Both the position numbers and the translations under genes were made by a program. A stretch of DNA of 64,000 bases. It comes from an uncultured Clostridia bacterium. Its GTDB lineage: Bacteria > Bacillota > Clostridia > Christensenellales > UBA1242. The notes beneath the pieces were generated by a model. That model was given only the letters and a program-made list of their open reading frames with translations. It was not told the DNA's origin and made no database searches. The stretch is taken from NCBI GenBank assembly GCA_944376905.1, contig CALWEA010000005.1, forward strand, positions 25,943 through 89,942, written 5' to 3'. Positions 21,701-30,700 of this stretch are shown piece by piece (the stretch's first letter is position 1; each line of letters begins with the position of its first letter).

Positions 21701-24700
21701 ATAACAATTATAATATCATTTTCAATGGTGGTATTGATATTGTTTATATAACTTCTAGTGTTGATTTTAACTTTTTAAATATTGATGGAAAACCGCTAGA
21801 TTTAAATAATTTGTATTATATAGGACAAAACTATCAATTTGAAATTGAAATAACAACAGATTATTCTTTAATTGGTGGTGAGCCTAATAAAACTGTTGTT
21901 TTAGTTTATGATAATTTAACATCATCTTTTAAAAACAAAATAACAGATGAAATTTTATTAATAGAAGATTTGAGCATTGATATAACTTATGGTGATGCTC
22001 ATGAAATTTCTTCAACAATTAAAAATGCAGGTCAATATCAGTTAACTTTAATTAGTTCTAATTTTATGTTTTTGTTTGAAGAAAGTTTAACAGGTAATTC
22101 ATTAAGTCAAAACATTGAAATAAAAAAGACGAGCATTCAATTTAACATTAATCAAGAAATATCTTTTGGTGATGCATTAAGATTTCCTCAAATCTTTAAT
22201 AAATCTTTTGATTTGTATGAAGGTGGCAGTGTTTCTGAAAGCTTTAATTTGATATTTGAAAATGCAAATACAACAACATTAAGTGCGGGAACCTATACTA
22301 ATACAACTGTTCCAAATGTTTCATCAATATATTCAAACTATGAACATAATGAAGATGGAGCAATTAGTACAGCATTGTTTAGTAATTATGAAATAAGTAT
22401 TAGTGATAGCAGTACATTAACTGTTAATCCTCGACAATTAACAGTTGATACTTCTGTTCTTGATGAATTAAATCTTGTTTATAATGGTCAAAATCGTTTA
22501 GCTGAACTTGATGCATTGGTTAAACAATTTAAATTTAAATTTGGAGAACAAGACTGGGAATTAACAACAGGAACTGGAACAGTTGATGATGATTATTATG
22601 TGGAATATTATAGTGTTGACAAAACCAATGATGAAGAACATTTAATAAGTGGAGACAATTTAATTAAAAATGCGGGAACTTACATTATTAAATTAATTTC
22701 AAATAATTATAAGTTTAGTGGCGATAATGTTTCAAATTCAGTTGTTTCTGGTAATAGTAATTGGATAAAATTTGAATTCGATATTTCCAAAGCAAATTTG
22801 ACAATTAATTTAACTGAAAATGATGAATTTGTTAAAACTGCATTTAGAAATCAACCTGTTATATTTAGTATAGATAAATCTAATCAAGAAAATTTTGTTA
22901 CATTTAATCCAGTAACAAACGAGTATATTGAAATATCATTTATAACATCTGGGGCAGATGAAGGATTGTATGAATATGGTGGTTTAGACAATAGTATTGT
23001 TGTAGAAGGAAATATAAAAATAAAAAATGCTTCAAATGATGAGATTTTAGAGGAAATAAATTTTGAAACTAATACAACTTTAACTAATTATAATTATACA
23101 ATTTCTGGTGGAATTGAAATTGTTAAAAATTTAACGACTGTTACTTATACAAATCTCAAAACAAATTTACCAATTACAGATTTATCACAAGAAATTTATA
23201 GTGGTCAAATTACTAATTTTAAAATAACATTAACTTGGGAAGATGTTGATGGTTCGTCTAAGCGCGCAGATTATGGGTATGATAATTTAAGCGGTCAACT
23301 TGTTGATTTCAATACTTTAATACCTGTTGATGCAGAATTTTTGAAACTTGCTATTTCTTATATTCCTGCTAATTCAGACCCTGAAACAACAAGTGCTTTG
23401 CCAGTTAATGAAATTAAAAATGCTGGAACTTATAAACTTTTACTTATAAGTGAAAATAATTCATATACATTCGTAAATGGTGAAACTTATGGAAATACAC
23501 ATGAATTAACTTATATTATAACGCCATTTGAAGTGGTTGTTGATTTAGGACAGCAAAATATTACCTACTTAGATAATTTCTTTTATATTTATCCAGATGC
23601 TGTTGATGGAGTTAACAATGAAAAATTAAGTTTGATTTTTAGTTACACAACTGAAAATTTTAATGCTGGTAGTTATGAATTTAGTAGTCAAGATGATTTT
23701 CCTGATGGTATTTTGTGTTCATTAAATCCAGATGAAACAAGCACTGGTTCTTTGACTAATTATACATTTAATATTATAGGATTATTAACAATAAATCCTC
23801 TTGAAATTAATATTAGTAGTTTTTCAATATCCGATAAAACTTATGATGCAAATGATTGGATTGTAAGATTAAATGAAGTTGATTTCTTAGAATATAGCAT
23901 TGATATTGATGGAGAAAGTGCTGTTGCTTATATTATAAAAGGTGAAGATTATCAGGTTGAATTTTATAAAGATACGACATTAGTATCTCAAATTATAAAT
24001 GCTGGTGTTTATAAAGTTAAAATACTTTCTCAAAATTATAAATTTATTGGAGGAACTTCCTCAAATTCAATTAATTCTATTACATTTGAATTTAAAATTC
24101 TTCAAAAAGAATTAACAGTTGAATATAACGGTTTAAGTTTAAACAATGATTATCAATTAGTTTATAACGCAACTGAACAAAATCCACTTTTTGAAAATTA
24201 CACAATATTGGGAATTTTTGATGCTGACCTTTCAACAACTAATACAAGTTATAGTTATTATTCTATTGATAACTTACAAGGCTTAGAACAAGTTGGAGTT
24301 CTTGTTGGAACAACAATAAAAAATGCAAATAATTATTTCGCTGTTTTAACTGTTGATAATCCTAATTATAAAATTGCAGAAAGTGATGCAAAAATAAAAG
24401 TTATAATTTCACCTTACACCATAACAGCAGATGATTTATTACCTTTAATAAGTGCAGGAATGTTTAGTAAATATTATGGTGCAGAAGACCCTAATTTAGT
24501 TGTTGAACTTGAAATATTTGAAAATAGTGGAGAATTTATTAAAGTTTTATTTAGTAGGGAAGAAGGGGAAAATATTGGTTTTTATAAATTAACAACTCCA
24601 ATTTCCATTGATGTTTCCAATAGTGATATAATTAAACAAAACTATCAAATAACAATTGAAAGTGTTCAAACTTTTGAAGATAAGACAACAGGTGGATTTG

Positions 24701-27700
24701 AGATTAAAAAATATGATGGTGTTTTAATTATAAAACAGAAAAATGATATAACTTTAACATATAATTCTCAACAATACAATGAAATAGATTTTGTTGATTA
24801 TTTGGTAAACTTTGATGTTGTTGATATTAATGATAATATTCTTCCAATTAATCAATACAAAATAGAAAATGCTATATTTAAGTTTATATTAAATGGTGTT
24901 GAACAATCTCATATTAAAAATGTTGGGTTGTATTCTCTTAAATTAGATGAAACATCTGCATCAACTTCAACTCATAGTGGAATACAATTTGAAAATAATG
25001 ATTATAATTTTATAATTGAACCAAAAACATTGCAAATTGATACAACTGGTGTTGAAATATCTCGTCAATATGATGGAACAACATCAGCCCCAATAGATGG
25101 AATATTATCTTTAAATGGTGTTGAAAATTCTGATATAAACAAAGTTTCTTTAAAAGGTATTTTTGTTAATGAAATACAACAAGAACAACGAAATGTTGGT
25201 GAATACTATATCAAATTGCAGTTAAGTGCGGGTGTTGATGGAGATGAAACTTCAAACTACATTCTTGATTTGAGTAGTATTTTTACAGGTAAAATAACGC
25301 CATGTGAAATTGTTATTAAAAATCAATCAATAGAAGATTTTAATAAAATTTATGATAGAAATTCAACATTCTTGTCTTATAACATAATGAAATTGTCTAT
25401 CGAAACTGTTGACGGCTCAAAAGTTTTTGAAGATGTTGGATTGTCTGGAATGTATTGTAAAAATATTGATGGCGAATACGTTCCAACAGTTGATGTTTCA
25501 GGTAATATAATTATTCGATTCAATACAAGTAACACAAACTTTAAAGTTGTTCTAATTGATGGACAAGAGTATTTAGGTGCTATAACACCAAAATCTATTA
25601 GCCTTGATAAATCTAGTGTTTTAACTAAAATATTTGACAACACAACAAGTTTAGATATTTCTAAATTGAGTTTAAATGCAAACGATATTTTTGACGAAGA
25701 CAAAAATTATGTTGAAATAGCAAGTGCAAATTTTGCTGGTAGTAGCGTTGGAACTCATGAAATAAGAATAATACTAAAAGGTGAAAAGGCTAACAATTAT
25801 GTTGTTAAAAGTGTTTTGGGTACTATAACAGAACAAATAATAACTCTTAAATTTAATTATGGAGATGAAATTGGGGTTTATGAATTTGCTTTTGTTGATG
25901 ATGCTCAAACAATAAATAAAGGTTTAGATAACTTATCAGTATTTTTCAATACAAAAGTTAGCGATGTTTCAAATGGAACAATCAAATTGCCTTTACCAAC
26001 TCGAACTGGATATGACTTTGCTGGTTGGTTTGTAAACTCATCTTATACAGAAAGTTTTACAGATAATACCCTTTTAGGTTCTTCACAAGCGACCTCTTTA
26101 GAAACACTTAAAGCAAATAATTATGTTTTGAATTTATATGCAAACTGGAATATTCAATCTTACGAATTAAACATAGAAGTTCAAACGGAATCTTCATCAT
26201 CTAATGCTTATGAGGTTAGTGTTGTTGGTGGAACTTATGTTATGAATGGTGAAAAAATTGAACAAACTAATAAAACCTTTATTTTAGAATATTATAGTAG
26301 TATTGAATTTACTTTTGACGCAAATGAACATTATACATTTTCAGGAATATTTAATATTCGAGATGAGTTGTTAAACATTCAAAATCCTTACACAATTGAA
26401 CATTTAACAGAAAATCAAAATTTTGTTTTCAAATTTGATGTTGAAAGATTGACAATTAAGTTAAATATTAATACTTTATATCAAGATGAAAAAGTTACAG
26501 GTTTTGAAAACACTATATGGCAAGTTGATGAAACTAACAGTTATGAATACCATGCTTCTATAAAATATAATCAAGAATTTGATTTAGTTTCTAAATTAAA
26601 TAGATTGGGATATGAATTTTTGGGCTGGGCATCAACCCTGGAAAATGCTAATAATGGATTGGTTGAGTTTAGTAGCGAGAAAAATAATTTAACTCAAATA
26701 GCAACGATAAATACAACTCTTTATGCAGTTTGGGAAGTTATTAGTTATAAAATTTATCTAGATTTCAATGAAGGGATTTTAGATGAAGATGAAAATTATG
26801 ATGAAATTCAAACTGATTTAAATGGCCAATTTATTTATGTGAATTACAATAGTCAATTTGAAAATCTTCCAAAATTAATAAAACGAGGCTTTGTTTTAAG
26901 TGATTGGACTTTAAAGCAAGGAAATAATATTCTTATATTAAATGTTAATAATGGAACAACATTTAAATTTGAAAATAATTCTCAAATAAATGAAACACAA
27001 CCATTTATATTATTGGCAAATTGGAGTGAAGGGGAAAACATAATTAGCGTTAATTATGGATTAGACACTTCAAAATATGAAGAAAATAATTTAAGTTATA
27101 GTGAATACGAAAATGCACTTTCTATGTATTTTGTTGTAGGAAATGCCCAACAACAAAATTATCAAAATGGAAAAGAAATTGTAATTGAAACAAATCAATT
27201 TATAAAATTTATTCCTCAGTTAAATAATGATTATTATGAATTTTTGGGTTGGTACGTTGACGGACAACCGTTAGAAAACAATAAAAATACAATAATTGAT
27301 GGTGTAGTTTATCAAATTTCAAATTGGCAATTAACAATTAATAAAATTCTTTGGGGAAGCGATAAGCCTAATATAGAGTTAAAATATCAGCCTAAAACTG
27401 TTGAAATTATAGTTAATTCTTATAATAACAATTTTGGATCAGTTGAACTTATAAGTGGTATTTATACTGACTCACAAAGCAATAAAACATATACATTAAC
27501 AGGAACAAGTGTTCAACTTTTATATATTGTTAAGACAGGTTATGAATTAAAAGATAGTCTTCAAAATTCAATTACTGGTGTTGAAAATATTGTTGAGACA
27601 ACGGTTGAGAGTGGACAAATTGTTAAATTAGACAACTTCAATGATAAACAAATTCTCGTTGATATTCAGTTTATTGAAAAAGCATATCCAATTAATATAA

Positions 27701-30700
27701 ACATAATTGGAGAAAATGTAGGAATTGAAGAGTTGACATATAAAATTGATAATGGTGATTATCAAATACTAGAAATTGTTGATAGTAATGCTAGTTTTGA
27801 TGTTCGAACTGGAAATGTTATTGAATTAAAATTAACGATTTTATATGGTTACGAAAACGTTAAAGATTGGACAATTAATGATAGTAATATAAGTGGTGTT
27901 AGAATAGAAAAAACAAATTCCTACATTGAAAATGATAAGCAAATAGTTGTCTATACAATTTCTAACTTCACACAATCATTTGATATTAACATAGATATAA
28001 GTAAACAATTATTTGATGTTGTTGCTAATATTGTTCATTTAGTAAATGGTAATTATGCGATTCAATCAACTAGCGAAAATGTTGTTAACATAAATTTGAA
28101 TAATGATAATGTAAATAAAGCACCATATAATAGTGAAGTTAATTTTGTTGCAACTCCTTTTGTTGATACTTTAAATATTGATGGTAAAAATATAAATATA
28201 AACAAATATATATTTGTTGGCTGGCATGAGCGTATTGATAAAAACGGATACATTACATGGAATCTTATTTCAGAGCAAGAAAATTATCCTTTGACAGTAA
28301 CGGGGAACAAAACCTTATATGCAGTGTTTGAATTAGAAAAATTTGATATAAATTATTCATTAAATATAGAGAATTCTGGTTCAATAGTTTCCGCACAAGG
28401 TAATGCTATAACTAAACAAACTGTAAGTTATGGAAATGAATTCCCAAATGAAATTTTTGCTCGTTTAAATTCGGGATATGTTCTAGATAAATGGGAAATT
28501 AATTATTTGTATGAAGATGCTGATTTAACTTCATCTACAAAAACATTTGAATCTGTTAATAGTTTGAAACCTGAAAATATTGGAGTTGTTTGTTCAAATA
28601 TTGAAATAACATTATTTGTAAAAACAGTTGACGTTAAGATTAATTTAAATGCTGTTTTTGATGAAGATTTTGTTGAAAATCTTGAAGATAAAATTAGTAT
28701 TCAATATGAACAACAAAATGGAATTTTTATTGAAATAAACACTCAAACAACACAAATATTAAATATTAAAGCTGAAGCAAAACAACAAGGCTATGTTTTT
28801 AAAGAGTGGATTTATAAAAAGGCTGATGGTAGTTATGCTGTAAGCGGTGTTGATTACGAATTAATTAGTTCATCTCAAATTTTAATTAATCAAGCAAATA
28901 AAACAAAAGTTGTTGGTTCAAATCTTCAAATCAAATTTGTTAATACATCAGAATTTTTAGAATATGAAATCTATGCTTGTTTTGAAAGGGATATTCATGA
29001 AGTTAGGGCTTTACTTTATATTGAAGAAGAAAATTTGGCAGGTAATGAAATTGGGGGACAATTTAAAGCACAAAGTTCTGGTGGTTTAGAAAGTGTTACT
29101 TCATTTAAAATGAATTCAAAAACAGAAGATACATTCTCTTTGCAATTCTTAGTTTTGGCTGGATATTATTTTGATTTAGATGTTGAAAAACCTTTTGAAA
29201 TAGTAACAGAAGGTGGAGAACAGGTTCAAGTTAACTTTACTAAATTATCATTAGATGAAATTGATGTTGGATATGAAACAAAATGGGAATTAACCATAGA
29301 GAATATAACTCGTGATACAACAATATATATTTACTTACAGCGTGAAGAAACAACATTATATTTCTACAATAGAACATTTACTTCTACAGGAAGTGTTGGC
29401 GAATATGTTGAAACCCCAATAGTGGGAACGGTTAAATTTGGAACATCAGTTATTAATTTAGATGATAATTCTATTTTAGTTCCAACACAATTATCATATG
29501 ATTTTAAAGGTTGGTCAATTAGTCCTGATTACATTAATTTAATTATAGATGCTAGCGGTAAAATAGTTGGCGAAATATGGAAAATGTATGATAAAGAAAT
29601 GAATTTATATGCAGTTTGGGAAATTAAAAAAGTTCAATTAAATGTTAAAATAAGTCCACAATCTGCTTTAATAAATTTAGATTATTATCCTGAATTATTT
29701 AATAATATTTACAATAATGCTCCGTTATATTCTTCTGATGAAAATGCTTATTATTTCGTTATTGGGTCAATATTTGGTATTTCCTCTCCAAAAGTTTATG
29801 ATAAATATAAACTTTTAGAATATAAAGTTTTATTAAAAAACACAGCAACAAATTCTTTTGAATGGCAAACAATAACTGTTGTAAGTGGTGTGACAGAATA
29901 TAGTAAAACTTTATTTGAAATTGATAATTTTAATAATTTTGTTTATTCAACTGCAACAAACTACAATCAACTAGGTAATGTTGAAGACGGAACAATTTAT
30001 ATTGAATTAGTTTATGGATTGGAAATAGTAATTGAAAATGCTAATTTATATTCAACTAATAGAGTTTCTGTTATAGGTGGTGAAGCGAAATTTGATGGAG
30101 TTTATTCATCTGGTATATTTAAAATAAACACTGAATCAGAACTTAGTAAACAAACAGTTGTTGCAATTCCTGCAAATGGATATAAATTAGACCATTGGGT
30201 TATTAGTGGAGAAATAGTATATCCAAATAGCAATTCATTGGTTGTAGAAATTGATGAAAATTTGAGTATTAAGGCTGTTTTCGTCGGGGAAGAAATCCAA
30301 GTTGTTTGTATTGATGGAGAGCATGGAATTGCAAATGAAATAACTGGTGGAAACTTGGCAGAAAAGAATGGTGTTAAAGTTTATCACGTTGGCGATATTT
30401 TAACTTTGAGTGCTACTCCAAATGTTGGATATAATTTCAATAATTCTTGGACACATCCAACGAGCGGAACGTTTACTTCAAATACTTATACAATTGTTTA
30501 CACAGATTTAACATTGGGAACAGTTAATTTAAAACCATTGTTTGAAGAAAAAATAGTTGATGTTTCATTCCAAATTGAAGGTTCAAAAGGTGTAGTGTTA
30601 GCGAATACAGGACTTTCAACATCAGTTAATAATGGAATTGTAACTTATAAATATAGAATAAAATATTTCTCAGATATAGAAGTTACATTACAACCAAATG

